Virus record (IMG/VR): IMGVR_UViG_3300022927_000070
Coordinates: 1-32,380 of that record
Reading direction: 5' to 3' (one strand)
DNA from: a virus
Length of the DNA stretch: 32,380 nucleotides
The notes beneath the pieces are model-generated. The model searched no databases. It had not been told where the DNA came from and worked only from the letters and a program-made list of their open reading frames with translations. Made by a program: the position numbers and the translations under genes. Shown one piece after another: positions 1 through 8,703 of this stretch. Every line of letters starts with the position of its first letter. Within the stretch, counting starts at the first letter, position 1.

Positions 1-230
1 AAGCTGTATCGAATGTTAATATTCAAGATACGGGATTAAAAATGGATAAGATTGAAACACCGTACACCGCATTTAATAATGCAGATAATTTGAACATTGT
101 TCGATACTTCACGCCAGAAGGCAAGTATGACACATACAATACTGTAGCAATTAAGACCATTCTAACTTCTAATAACGCAAACATTGTACCTTCTGTGAAT
201 GATTATAGAGTGATTGCCGTATCAGCATGA
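1..230 (+). CDS. C-terminal fragment of a virion (tail/baseplate-type) structural protein
   Basis: The frame is open from the left edge (first full codon at 3) to the TGA at 228-230, so this is the last 75 or so residues of a longer protein. The Met at 42 is internal, because coding sequence continues upstream of it without a stop. The visible tail contains a segment like VAIKTILTSNNANIVPSV followed by DYRVIAVSA. That resembles the C-termini of large phage baseplate or tail structural proteins, where a beta strand is followed by a closing strand of the type 'R-x-I-A'. The following gene starts inside its stop codon (ATGA overlap), so the two are probably translationally coupled. Position in a T4-like order suggests a baseplate-wedge or fibre-attachment protein. 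The fragment is too short to assign it a T4 gene number. Confidence 0.6.
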   Translation, partial: AVSNVNIQDTGLKMDKIETPYTAFNNADNLNIVRYFTPEGKYDTYNTVAIKTILTSNNANIVPSVNDYRVIAVSA

Positions 231-427
231 TGATAAATAAAGAAGAATATGTAAAGAATGAAGATGGCGCAGTAGTCGCGCAAGATATATCTGAATATGA
301 GAGATATAAATTGCAAAGAGAAAGCGTTTTAAAAAGAAAGAATCTAGAACAAAAAGTAGAAACTTTAGAAAAAGAACTTAACGACCTAAAAAGTAGGTTA
401 TATCACATAGAAAATAGGTTAACTTAA
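227..427 (+). CDS. Small coiled-coil protein (66 aa), possible fibre-assembly partner
   Basis: This short, highly charged protein starts at an ATG overlapping the upstream stop (ATGATGA); a second ATG at 230 is an alternative start. The last 35 residues or so form a heptad-like run, with Leu, Val and Ile at a/d spacing among Lys/Glu (LEQKVETLEKELNDLKSRL), which predicts a parallel coiled coil. There is no signal peptide or membrane segment. Its TAA shares one base with the ATG of the 1452-aa repeat protein at 427, so the two are likely translated together. Two other small coiled-coil proteins in this window (7093-7335 and 25248-25475) also sit next to fibre genes. A role like T4 gp57A, a 79-aa helical tail-fibre chaperone, is conceivable but unproven. 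A structural trimerisation peptide is the alternative. Confidence 0.7.
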   Translation: MMINKEEYVKNEDGAVVAQDISEYERYKLQRESVLKRKNLEQKVETLEKELNDLKSRLYHIENRLT

Positions 428-3400
428 TGGCACTCAATTCAGGCTTTGCAAATTTAGATCCAGTTTCCGATACTTTTAGTGATTGGCTGAATAAAACAAA
501 TGAGATGATAACTCTCATGCGAGAGGATGTCATCACTGCGAATACAGCGGGTGCTGAAACATCTGGTGATGCTATTCTTGTCGGAAGTTTTTACGCAAAT
601 AACTTAATCGCTCACGACTCACTGAGAGGCGGTGACTATGCCGCATCGGATACTCTTTACATTTCATCAAATGTACACGTACAAAACACTGCGCTTGATA
701 CTATTATTTGGAAAGATTTTGAAGTAAATGGTAATTCACACTTCGGTGCTACTGCTAACGGCTCACATACTGTTCAAATTACTGGTGATTTTCTAGTATC
801 ACTCGATGCTACATTCCAAAATGATATGTACATCGATGGCACTTCAGCGAATGCTGTACAGTGGCTATCTGCTACAGATGAAATGAATTTCAATGACAAT
901 GTAGAATTAACATTCGGCACTGACAGCGATCTAGTGATTAGACATAATGGCACTGACAGTGAAATCGCAGACAACGGTACAGGCAATCTTTACATTCGAG
1001 CAACGAATCTTACGCTGTCTGCGAATGATGGCTCACGATATATCGTAGGTAACGATGGAACTTCAGTAGAAATCTTCTCGCCTGCCGCGAATACATTGGA
1101 AGTCACAATCACCGATGTAGGCATGAAAGTTGAGAACGAAGCGAATACAAATACATTGACCGTTCGCTCTACGTCTAGATTGCAAGGTAACATCGGCATC
1201 GAAGGCTCAACAAATGCCAACACTGTTACATGGGACAAGACTACTAACACTCTGAATTTTGATGATAATAACTTCGCAACATTTGGCACGAGTGGTGATC
1301 TTTCAATTTATCACAACGGTACCAACTCACTGATTGAAAATAATACAGGTGAGATGATTGTTCAGGCTGATAATTTCACACTTAGAGGTGATACAGCACT
1401 TGAAACAATGATGGACGCTGATTTAAATGGCGCTGTTAGACTATTCTATGATGCAAGCGTACATACTACTGCAAAACTTGTTACTCAAGAAGGTGGTATT
1501 ATCGTTACTGGTAATACAGTTGCGGATGGTTTCGTAGCAGGAGACAATGAGAAAGTACAACTCGGTGATGCACAAGATTTGGAAATGTATCATGACGGTA
1601 CAAACTCGCGCATTGATAGTAAAACTGGTGCCATCGTAATTAAAAATACTGAGGCTGATAATGATATTATTCTATCAGCCGATGACAGCACAGGAACTGG
1701 TCAAACAGATTACTTTAGAGCAGACGGTTCAACAGGTGATGCTATATTGTATCACTACGGCTCTCAAAAACTTGCTACTAAATCTATCGGTGTCGAAATC
1801 GAAGGCGAAGCAAACACTGATACACTCAGAGTTCAATCTACTTCAGACTTCGAAGGCAATATTAATATTCAAGGTTCAACAAGTGCTGATACTGTCACAT
1901 GGACAAAATCAACTAACACAATGAACTTTGATAGTAATAACTTCGCAACATTCGGTACTGGTGGCGAACTATCTGTTTTCCATGATGGAACTAATTCTTA
2001 TATCAGAAACACAACTGGTGAATTAATTGCACAAGGTAATGGAATTACTCTGCGAAGTCACACTGGAACAGAAAGCTACTTGACTGCTGACGTAAATGGC
2101 GCAGTCAGTCTTTTCTATGATGCAAGCGTACATACTACTGCAAAACTTGTTACTCAAGCGGGCGGTGTTACTGTCACAGGTAATGTCGTAGCAGATGGAT
2201 TTGTTGCTGGCGATGGAGAGAAAGTTCAACTGGGCAACGCTCAAGACTTAGAAATCTTCCATGAAGCAACAGGCAATTCAATCATTCAAGAGAATGGCGC
2301 AGGCAGCCTCGTATTAAAAGCAAATAATACTATTATTCAAAGCACTGCTGGCGAGAACTACTTCCAGGGTGTCGCAGATGGCGCCGCAACAGTATACTAT
2401 AATGGTAATGCCAAACTTGATACCAAATCAGATGGTGTTGATGTAACAGGACTCACAACGACAGACACACTTGAAGTTCAAGGCGATGCAACGTTTGATG
2501 GAACTTCTACTGATGTTTTGCAATGGGTATCTGCAAGCGATACTCTGAACTTCGATGATTCTGTTAAAGCTACGTTTGGTACTGATGGTGATATGAAAGT
2601 ATATCACACTGGTACTACAGGTATTATTGATTCGCTGAACACAGATATTATATCGAATACCTCACTTGATGTCAAGACTAATGCGTTAATTATTGAGTCT
2701 GCAACAGGCGAAAACTATATTACTGCGACTGTTAACGGTCAAGTTGATCTTTACTTCGACAATAATGTTAAACTCGAAACTAAAACTGGTGGCATTCAAG
2801 TCACTGGTAACGTAGTCGCTGACGGTTTTGTTGCGGGAGACGGCGAGAAAGTTCAGCTAGGCGCATCACAAGACTTACAAATCTTCCACGAGGCGACTGG
2901 TAACTCTATCATTCAAGAGACAGGCTCAGGTAGTCTTGTACTCAAAGCAAATAACTCAATCATTCAAAGCACATCTGGACAGAATTACTTCCAAGGTGTT
3001 GCAGGTGGTGCCGCTACACTTTATCACGCTGGTAGTGCGAAGATTGATACAACCAATGGCGGTGTTGAAGTTACTGGCGATGCAAATACGACTACTCTAC
3101 ATGTACAAAGCACAGCATCATTTGATGCAGATGTGAACTTTGATGGCACTACTGTCGATGCAGTTACATGGAGTGCATCTGCGAATACTTGGACATACGG
3201 TGATAATGTAACTGTATTCTTTGGTCCATCTGACTTCTCTATTGCGCATGATGCTACTGATACGAACCTGATAAACAGAACTGGCGATCTTTATATTCAA
3301 CAAAGTGCTGACGATAAAGACGTTATCATTCAAAGCGATGACGGTGCTGGTGGTGTAACTGAATATATCCGCGCTGATGGTTCTATATCTGGAACGATTC

Positions 3401-4785
3401 TTTACTCTGCTGGAACAAATAGACTACAAACAACGAATACGGGTGTAACAGTCACTGGTGTTGCAATAGCAGACGGCTTGACAATGGGCACAAACGAAGT
3501 CATTCGACTCGGCTCTAACAATGTCACTGGCGATCTGCAAATATATCACAATGGTGTTGATACTGGTTATTTGATGAATCAAACTGGCAATCTCGATATT
3601 AGAACTGCCAGTGGGTTTGATATCAGATCATCGACCACACCTGCGACTTACTACATGCGTGGTCAACAGTCAGGTGATATTAAGATTTATCACCCAGCAA
3701 CAAATTCTTATAAGTTTCAAACAACAACTAGTGGCATAAAAGTAATTGGCAATGTTGAAGCTGATGGCCTTATCATGGGCGATGGCGAAAGTGTTAGACT
3801 TGGTAATGACACAGACTTGACGATTCAACACAGCGGCACAAACGGTATTATTGAAAACAATACTGGCACACTGTATATTCAATCTAATACGATCACTCTT
3901 CGAAGCGATCAAGGAACACCTGAGCCTTTCATCACTGCTGTTGTTGACGGTGGAGTCACATTATATTATAATAATGGTGTTGCACTTACAACAAGAAGCG
4001 GCGGCACAGATATTGCAGGCGAAGCAAATACTGGAACACTGCTTGTCAATGGCATCTCTAATACTGCTGGCATAGCATATTTCCAAAGCTCTGTTCAACC
4101 AACTACTACAGGAAATGATTTAGGCACAAGTTCTCTTCGATGGGATGCTTTCTTGACGAACGTTGATGCTGATGGTTATATTCAGCCTACGTCAAACACA
4201 CAAAATCTTGGTCAAACAAATGCTAGATGGCAACTCTTTGCAAATACTATTAGCGCAACTGGAGCTATAGATGTAGATGGCAGTGCAACACTAGGAAGCC
4301 TGATAGTAGAAGGCACATCATTGTTTAGTGATACCATGACAGTGAATGCTGACGCAACATGTACAGCGAACGTAACAACTGAGAACTTGCAAGTCAATGG
4401 TACAGCAAACTTAAACATTCTACAGATTGTTGACCTTCACGCTAATAACTTTGCGATTGTCGGTGGTGATGGCGAGATTACACTTTCATCTAGTGCAACT
4501 GATGTTGTGATTGATACTGTACCTGCAAGTGAAAGTAGAGGCTTCAAGTACTTCATTGAAGGTAGAAATACAAACACCGACAGTTGCTATGTTGTCGAAA
4601 TTTCTGTAGCGCACAATGGAACAGATGTATTCTTCACACGATACGGTGAAGTTGCAAATAACTTTGATGCAGTTTGGAATGTCGGAATAAACGGTGCAAA
4701 TGTCGAGTTGATGGTAACATGCTCAGGCGCGGCACCAGCAACAAATGTTCACTCATTCAATATCGTTAAGTACCAAACTAGGTAG
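427..4785 (+). CDS. Giant repeat-rich virion protein, probable tail fibre/adhesin (1452 aa)
   Basis: This is a very long protein rich in Thr, Asn, Gly and Asp with almost no Cys. About ten divergent copies of a unit built on FGT-x-x-DL-x-I-x-H-x-GT-x-S-x-I-x-N-x-TG-x-L can be read between roughly residues 155 and 1160. They alternate with linkers of the type TGNVVADGFVAGDGEKVQLG. The repeats look like short beta-hairpin modules, as in trimeric beta-structured phage fibres. The last 110 residues or so (from about 1340) are not repetitive and could form a terminal beta-sandwich. The start codon overlaps the stop of the coiled-coil gene at 427; an AGG lies 8-11 bases upstream. Similar repeat proteins are common in marine T4-like phages, usually annotated only as structural or fibre proteins. 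Receptor binding is inferred, not shown. Confidence 0.8.
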   Translation: MALNSGFANLDPVSDTFSDWLNKTNEMITLMREDVITANTAGAETSGDAILVGSFYANNLIAHDSLRGGDYAASDTLYISSNVHVQNTALDTIIWKDFEVNGNSHFGATANGSHTVQITGDFLVSLDATFQNDMYIDGTSANAVQWLSATDEMNFNDNVELTFGTDSDLVIRHNGTDSEIADNGTGNLYIRATNLTLSANDGSRYIVGNDGTSVEIFSPAANTLEVTITDVGMKVENEANTNTLTVRSTSRLQGNIGIEGSTNANTVTWDKTTNTLNFDDNNFATFGTSGDLSIYHNGTNSLIENNTGEMIVQADNFTLRGDTALETMMDADLNGAVRLFYDASVHTTAKLVTQEGGIIVTGNTVADGFVAGDNEKVQLGDAQDLEMYHDGTNSRIDSKTGAIVIKNTEADNDIILSADDSTGTGQTDYFRADGSTGDAILYHYGSQKLATKSIGVEIEGEANTDTLRVQSTSDFEGNINIQGSTSADTVTWTKSTNTMNFDSNNFATFGTGGELSVFHDGTNSYIRNTTGELIAQGNGITLRSHTGTESYLTADVNGAVSLFYDASVHTTAKLVTQAGGVTVTGNVVADGFVAGDGEKVQLGNAQDLEIFHEATGNSIIQENGAGSLVLKANNTIIQSTAGENYFQGVADGAATVYYNGNAKLDTKSDGVDVTGLTTTDTLEVQGDATFDGTSTDVLQWVSASDTLNFDDSVKATFGTDGDMKVYHTGTTGIIDSLNTDIISNTSLDVKTNALIIESATGENYITATVNGQVDLYFDNNVKLETKTGGIQVTGNVVADGFVAGDGEKVQLGASQDLQIFHEATGNSIIQETGSGSLVLKANNSIIQSTSGQNYFQGVAGGAATLYHAGSAKIDTTNGGVEVTGDANTTTLHVQSTASFDADVNFDGTTVDAVTWSASANTWTYGDNVTVFFGPSDFSIAHDATDTNLINRTGDLYIQQSADDKDVIIQSDDGAGGVTEYIRADGSISGTILYSAGTNRLQTTNTGVTVTGVAIADGLTMGTNEVIRLGSNNVTGDLQIYHNGVDTGYLMNQTGNLDIRTASGFDIRSSTTPATYYMRGQQSGDIKIYHPATNSYKFQTTTSGIKVIGNVEADGLIMGDGESVRLGNDTDLTIQHSGTNGIIENNTGTLYIQSNTITLRSDQGTPEPFITAVVDGGVTLYYNNGVALTTRSGGTDIAGEANTGTLLVNGISNTAGIAYFQSSVQPTTTGNDLGTSSLRWDAFLTNVDADGYIQPTSNTQNLGQTNARWQLFANTISATGAIDVDGSATLGSLIVEGTSLFSDTMTVNADATCTANVTTENLQVNGTANLNILQIVDLHANNFAIVGGDGEITLSSSATDVVIDTVPASESRGFKYFIEGRNTNTDSCYVVEISVAHNGTDVFFTRYGEVANNFDAVWNVGINGANVELMVTCSGAAPATNVHSFNIVKYQTR
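1444..1489 (+). repeat. 46-bp exact direct repeat, copy 1 (copy 2 at 2113-2158)
   Basis: A 46-base stretch encoding FYDASVHTTAKLVTQ occurs identically at 1444-1489 and 2113-2158, inside the 1452-aa fibre-like gene. The flanking repeat units are related but diverged. An exact copy therefore points to recent duplication or gene conversion between units. Confidence 0.85.
2113..2158 (+). repeat. 46-bp exact direct repeat, copy 2 (copy 1 at 1444-1489)
   Basis: This is the second identical copy of the 46-base repeat, 669 bp (223 codons) downstream of the first and in the same reading frame. Recombination between the copies would delete or add whole modules without a frameshift. Confidence 0.85.
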
Positions 4786-4786
4786 A

Positions 4787-4794
4787 TATAAATA
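4787..4794 (+). promoter_or_regulatory. TATAAATA late-promoter-like octamer overlapping a start codon
   Basis: A perfect match to the T4 late promoter -10 octamer occupies the 8-bp gap before the ATG at 4794, and its last A is the A of that ATG. T4 late transcripts begin a few bases downstream of the octamer. A transcript from here would lack this ATG, so the site could serve only downstream genes or be a chance match. Confidence 0.35.
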
Positions 4795-5120
4795 TGGCAA
4801 CGAAAGCAAACTTAGTTATTGATCAAGGAACTGATTTTTCAACATCGATCACTTTGACCGATGATGATGGTGACGCAATTGATATATCTGGTTACACAGG
4901 CGCTGGTCAAATTAGAAAATATTATACATCTACGACAGCAATTAATTTCACAGTAACCACGAATGCTTCTGGTGTTGTAACATTGTCATTAAGTTCGAAC
5001 ACAACGAATGGAATCGAACATGGTCGTTATGTATATGATGTTGAATTAACAGATGGTAGTGGCTTAGTTTCTAGAATTATGGAAGGATTAGTCACAGTTA
5101 CTCCAGGAGTTACACGATAA
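4794..5120 (+). CDS. Small beta-sandwich virion protein (108 aa)
   Basis: The protein starts with MATKANLVIDQGTDFSTSITLTDDDG and continues with alternating polar and hydrophobic strands ending in a motif like YVYDVELTDGSG and RIMEGLVTVTPGVTR. This layout is typical of a family of small phage proteins of about 100-120 residues. They resemble the N-terminal Ig-like domain of baseplate upper proteins (BppU-N-like) and often occur just before fibre genes. There is no signal peptide or catalytic motif. It begins 9 bp after the stop of the 1452-aa protein and its TAA shares one base with the next ATG at 5120. It probably serves as a small adaptor or decorating piece in the tail or fibre complex. 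The fold is inferred from the strand pattern only. Confidence 0.65.
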   Translation: MATKANLVIDQGTDFSTSITLTDDDGDAIDISGYTGAGQIRKYYTSTTAINFTVTTNASGVVTLSLSSNTTNGIEHGRYVYDVELTDGSGLVSRIMEGLVTVTPGVTR

Positions 5121-5353
5121 TGTCACTAACAAATTACACAGTAAAATTAAATCAAAATGCTGGTAGACTCTCGACAAGAGCGCCTGTTACTCTCAGAAAT
5201 GAGAAAGTGACAGGAGGCGCATCTATTAGTAGGTTGTCTGATTTGACTGATGTGGCCGAAGTATTAAAAACAGATGGCTCATCTCTCGTATATGATTCAG
5301 ACAACGGTCGTTATGAAATTAAGGCGCAAAATTTAGATGGTGGATCTTTCTAA
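5120..5353 (+). CDS. Small virion protein with terminal DGGSF motif (77 aa)
   Basis: The start overlaps the stop of the previous gene (TAATG), and an AGGAG lies at 5105-5109. The N-terminal half is basic and Asn-rich. The second half carries a pattern frequent in phage fibre proteins, SRLSDLTDV followed by LKTDGSSLVYDSDNGRYE, and ends in LDGGSF. The fibre encoded at 5403-7058 ends in the closely similar LDGGTF. The shared C-terminal tag suggests a common contact surface or a similar trimer cap. No enzymatic motif is visible. The likely role is a minor structural or fibre-attachment component; the exact function is unknown. Confidence 0.6.
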   Translation: MSLTNYTVKLNQNAGRLSTRAPVTLRNEKVTGGASISRLSDLTDVAEVLKTDGSSLVYDSDNGRYEIKAQNLDGGSF

Positions 5354-5356
5354 ATT

Positions 5357-5364
5357 TATAAATA
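5357..5364 (+). promoter_or_regulatory. Late promoter TATAAATA
   Basis: A perfect T4-type late promoter octamer lies in the 49-bp gap between the stop at 5353 and the ATG at 5403. Initiation a few bases downstream would leave a leader of about 30 nt containing the GGAG ribosome site at 5389-5392. In T4-like phages these sites are read by host RNA polymerase with the phage sigma gp55 and the sliding clamp. Confidence 0.75.
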
Positions 5365-5402
5365 ACAATATAATAAAAAATTCATAACGGAGCAATTCAA
5401 AC

Positions 5403-7058
5403 ATGGCAAACTTAATGCAAATCAAACGGTCGAGTAATACTGCGGTACCAGCAAGTCTGTCTGATGGCGAATTAGCGTTTTCAGGAAATGGTGACGTACT
5501 CTTTATTGGTAATTTCGGCAGTGTAACTGCTGTTGGTGGCGCACGTACTCCTGGCACTCTAACCGCGAATCAGGCTATTGTTGTAGATAGCAATTCAAAA
5601 ATTAATAACATTATCGCGACTGATATCACGCTCGAAGAGCAATTGACGGCGAACGGCGCAACTGGTTCTGCTGGTCAAGTTCTTTATTCTGGCGGTGCTG
5701 CCGCTAACGCATATTGGGGCGATTCAGTCGCTGGTTCTCTTGCGGGACTTGAAGACACTGATACGACTGGCGCTGCCGCTGGCGATTTCTTGTACTTCAA
5801 TGGTAGTAACTGGGTAGATGCCGATCTTACAGATGGTAACGGTCTTTCAAAGACAGCCGTTTCAACTGCTGGATCAGAATCAATCACTCTGGATGTTACT
5901 GCTGGCAATGGTGTCACTTCAAATTCTACTGGCGTTCACGTAGAAGTTTCTGGTGATTCTTCGCTTGTTGCAAACTCTTCTGGTTTGTTCATCGATGATA
6001 GCACACTGTCAATCACTGCATCACAGATTTCTGATGACATTGCACTTGGTACTGACACTTCAGGTAACTATGTAACGTCTGTATCTGCTGGCAACGGCTT
6101 GACTGGTACTGGTCTGACTGCAACAGAAGGCGGTACTCCTAGTCTGTCTGTACTAGCGGCTAACAACACAATAGCAGTCGGTGCTGGTGGTATTGCAGTT
6201 AACGAAAGTAATCTTTCGATCACTGCTTCTCAGATTTCTGATGACATCGCACTTGGTACGGATACTTCAGGTGATTATGTTGAAGCATTGTCTCCTGGCA
6301 ATGGTATTTCAGTTGTAAATAATACAGGTGAAGGCGCTACTCCTGGTGTAAGTGTTAATGCTCAAGACGGTCTTGTTGCAAACTCTTCTGGCTTGTTCGC
6401 TGAAATCACACTTGGCACACACACTGATAGCAACTATGTTGCAAGCATCACTGGTACTGCAAACGAAGTTGAAGTTGATGTATCAACGGGTGCAGTTACA
6501 ATCGGTCTGCCTAATGATGTAACAATCGGTCAGAACTTGACAGTTTCTGGTAACCTCGTAGTTTCTGGTACTACCACTACAGTTAACTCAACAACGTTAA
6601 CAGTTGACGATCCACTGATCAAACTGGCAGACGGCAATGACACGACTGACGCGGTTGACATCGGCTTCTATGGATTGTATGATAGTAGTGGTTCACAAGA
6701 CCTTTACGCTGGTTTCTTCAGAGATTCTTCTGATGGCAAGTTCAGAATGTTCAGAGACTTGCAATCACAGCCTACAACTACAGTTAACACTGGTGGTACA
6801 GGCTATGCAGTTGCGACTCTTGTTGCTCACCTCGAAGATGACAGTGTAAGCATTACAGGTGGTTCGATCACAGGCATCACTGATCTTGCAGTAGCAGATG
6901 GTGGTACTGGCGCAAGCTCTTTCACTGACAACGGCGTCATCTACGGTAACGGTGCATCTGCACTTAGCGTAACAGCCCAAGGCGCTGAAGGTCACGTACT
7001 TCAAGCAGACGCTTCTGGTGTACCCACTTTCGGCTCACTTGATGGTGGAACGTTCTAA
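5403..7058 (+). CDS. Tail fibre-like protein with QIKR N-terminal module (551 aa)
   Basis: The N-terminus (MANLMQIKRSSN, then LSDGELAFSGNGDVLFIGN) matches the short module found at the start of many phage tail fibres and in the N-terminal region of major-tropism-determinant-type proteins; it is thought to dock the fibre on the tail. The body (about 60-540) is Gly/Ser/Thr/Asn-rich, with repeated phrases such as LTASQISDDIALGTDTSG, written here as SITASQISDDIALGTDTSG, and NGLTATEGG. This is typical of a trimeric beta-structured shaft. The C-terminus ends in LDGGTF. The start has GGAG ten bases upstream and a late promoter in the gap. A related docking module begins the collagen-like fibre at 9400. 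Receptor specificity is not predictable from sequence. Confidence 0.8.
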   Translation: MANLMQIKRSSNTAVPASLSDGELAFSGNGDVLFIGNFGSVTAVGGARTPGTLTANQAIVVDSNSKINNIIATDITLEEQLTANGATGSAGQVLYSGGAAANAYWGDSVAGSLAGLEDTDTTGAAAGDFLYFNGSNWVDADLTDGNGLSKTAVSTAGSESITLDVTAGNGVTSNSTGVHVEVSGDSSLVANSSGLFIDDSTLSITASQISDDIALGTDTSGNYVTSVSAGNGLTGTGLTATEGGTPSLSVLAANNTIAVGAGGIAVNESNLSITASQISDDIALGTDTSGDYVEALSPGNGISVVNNTGEGATPGVSVNAQDGLVANSSGLFAEITLGTHTDSNYVASITGTANEVEVDVSTGAVTIGLPNDVTIGQNLTVSGNLVVSGTTTTVNSTTLTVDDPLIKLADGNDTTDAVDIGFYGLYDSSGSQDLYAGFFRDSSDGKFRMFRDLQSQPTTTVNTGGTGYAVATLVAHLEDDSVSITGGSITGITDLAVADGGTGASSFTDNGVIYGNGASALSVTAQGAEGHVLQADASGVPTFGSLDGGTF

Positions 7059-7092
7059 ATAGATTAAACAGTTTATAAAATGAGGATATATT

Positions 7093-7335
7093 ATGTCTGA
7101 TAACGTAGAGTTTTTTAATAAGTATGTTAGTGTATTGAAAAATAAATACAATAATATGATGAGCGATATGCTTCAACTTGAGACACACAATTTGTTGTTG
7201 AATGAAGCACTTGAAGCGAGGGCACAAGAAAATGCCACACTGAAGGAAGAGATAGATAGATTGAATGCTACTATCTCTTCCAATTCAACTAAAGCAAAGA
7301 AAACAACAATCAAATCAGTAGAAACTGAGGAGTAA
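7093..7335 (+). CDS. Small coiled-coil protein (80 aa), possible fibre chaperone
   Basis: The start is supported by a GAGGA at 7082-7086. Residues 1-60 are strongly helical, with spaced Leu/Met/Ile (NKYNNMMSDMLQLETHNLLL and LKEEIDRLNATI). The last 20 residues are a Lys/Thr/Ser-rich tail. There is no signal peptide. It ends 6 bp before the next gene, whose ribosome site (GAGGAG) lies inside this gene's 3' end, suggesting coupled translation. Size and helical character are close to T4 gp57A (79 aa), the chaperone needed for trimerisation of T4 fibres. No sequence identity to gp57A was recognised, so the analogy rests on size, predicted fold and neighbourhood. A structural role inside the fibre is equally possible. 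Confidence 0.65.
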   Translation: MSDNVEFFNKYVSVLKNKYNNMMSDMLQLETHNLLLNEALEARAQENATLKEEIDRLNATISSNSTKAKKTTIKSVETEE

Positions 7336-7341
7336 TACTAA

Positions 7342-7746
7342 ATGGCGAATGCAATATATCCAGCTTACAAAGATGCTTTGTTGACTGGTGACTCTGATGT
7401 TGATTTGACGACTGGCACGATTAAAGTATCTCTAATTGATACTGATGTCTCCACATACGACTCGACTGATCAATTTTACTCTAACGTAGTTGCTGGTTCA
7501 ATTATTTCTACATCAACAATCGCAAATCCAACTGTAACTGATGGAATTTTCGATGGCGATGATGTCACGTTTACGTCTGTAACAGGCAACCAATCAGAAG
7601 CACTCATGATCTGGAAAGATACTGGAACAACAACGACTTCAAGACTCGTAGCATGGATTGATACGGGTGTCACAGGTCTTCCTATTACGCCTTCTGGTGG
7701 TAACATTGACGTTACTTGGAACGCATCGGGCATCTTCAAACTTTAA
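7342..7746 (+). CDS. Conserved phage structural protein (134 aa)
   Basis: The sequence has the hallmarks of a family seen in many tailed phages: an opening like AIYPAYKDALLTG, then VDLTTGTIKVSLIDT, FDGDDVTFTSVTGN, a central strand pair SRLVAWIDTGVTGLP and a closing GGNIDVTWNASGIFKL. Members are about 120-140 residues long, and this one is full length. The fold is probably an all-beta sandwich. Family members usually lie beside tail-fibre or capsid-decoration genes and are annotated as virion proteins without a defined role. GAGGAG upstream supports the start. It lies between a coiled-coil gene and an S74-type fibre, which favours a tail or fibre-complex role. Confidence 0.75.
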   Translation: MANAIYPAYKDALLTGDSDVDLTTGTIKVSLIDTDVSTYDSTDQFYSNVVAGSIISTSTIANPTVTDGIFDGDDVTFTSVTGNQSEALMIWKDTGTTTTSRLVAWIDTGVTGLPITPSGGNIDVTWNASGIFKL

Positions 7747-7761
7747 AGAAAAGAGAATTAC

Positions 7762-8703
7762 ATGGCCGCGACTAAAAAACAATTTGAAGTCCTAGATGGA
7801 TTAAGCGTAGACGGCATCGTAGATGTTTCTGGCAATGTAGCAATTGATACAAATGTTCTCTTTGTAAACACTGTCACAAATAGAGTTGGTATTCAAAAAA
7901 ATCCAACTCAAGGTGCATTAGATGTTAATGGAACTGTCTTCGCGACAGCGTTTAGCGGTGATGGTTCTGCACTGACTAGTGTTAATGCGGCTACAGTAGA
8001 CGGTATAGATTCTGCTTCGTTTCTCCGAAGCGATGCTGATACTACGTTTGGATCGGGCGCAACGAAAACACTTTCGATTGATTCGGCAGCCAGATTACGT
8101 GTTGTAGATGGTAAAATTCACGTAGATGATGATCAGTTTATTCAATTCGGAAATATCAGTGTGCCAGATTTATCGATACGCTGGCAAGGAAGTAATAACT
8201 ATCTTAGTTTTGCTGGCGGCGATATCAACGTCAAAAATCTCACTGGTTCCAATAACACGCCAGTGCTATACGCCGATGTATCTGCTGGCAAAGTAACCGT
8301 CAATAGAGTTCTTGATGAAATAAACGACTATAAACTAGACGTTGGCGGTGACGTTCGAATCAATGGTGACATTGTTGCAACAGGTGATGTCACTGCATAT
8401 TCTTCTGACAGAAATTTAAAAACAAACTTGAGAGTAATACCGAACGCATTAGAGAAAATGGAACACATCAATGGTTATGAGTTTGATTGGGACATTGACA
8501 AATGCAAAGAAGTTGGATTCTCTCCTAAGAATATTCATGAGCATGGTGTGATTGCACAAGAAATAGAAAAAGTAATGCCTGATCTTGTAGTAGAATCAGC
8601 ATTTGATGAAGATTATAAGTCTGTTAAATATGATAGAATAGTTTCTCTTTTGATTGCCGCTATTAAGGAATTAAAACAGGAAATTGATTTACTGAAAAAA
8701 TAA
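7762..8703 (+). CDS. Tail fibre with C-terminal intramolecular chaperone/autoprotease (Peptidase S74), 313 aa
   Basis: Residues 1-60 form a beta-rich start (FEVLDGLSVDGIVDVSGNVA; VNTVTNRVGIQKNPTQG). Residues 60-210 form a shaft with GDGSALTSVNAATVDGIDS, a common fibre phrase. The last 100 residues are a recognisable S74 endosialidase-type chaperone. It has S215-D-R-N-L-K220, which fits the Ser/Lys dyad spacing (S..K at +5) of this family. It continues with HGVIAQEIEKVMPDLV, YKSVKYDRIVSLLIAAIKEL and a final leucine-rich helix. In studied members this domain drives trimerisation and then cuts itself off just before the catalytic Ser, leaving the mature fibre. Cleavage here would remove residues 215-313. 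A second S74 protein is encoded at 19414-22083. Confidence 0.85.
   Translation: MAATKKQFEVLDGLSVDGIVDVSGNVAIDTNVLFVNTVTNRVGIQKNPTQGALDVNGTVFATAFSGDGSALTSVNAATVDGIDSASFLRSDADTTFGSGATKTLSIDSAARLRVVDGKIHVDDDQFIQFGNISVPDLSIRWQGSNNYLSFAGGDINVKNLTGSNNTPVLYADVSAGKVTVNRVLDEINDYKLDVGGDVRINGDIVATGDVTAYSSDRNLKTNLRVIPNALEKMEHINGYEFDWDIDKCKEVGFSPKNIHEHGVIAQEIEKVMPDLVVESAFDEDYKSVKYDRIVSLLIAAIKELKQEIDLLKK

Noticed and set aside
232-239. GATAAATA late promoter in the first coiled-coil gene
   Set aside because: It lies within codons 2-5 of the gene and gives no leader for it. Single-base-relaxed octamers are expected by chance in AT-rich DNA.
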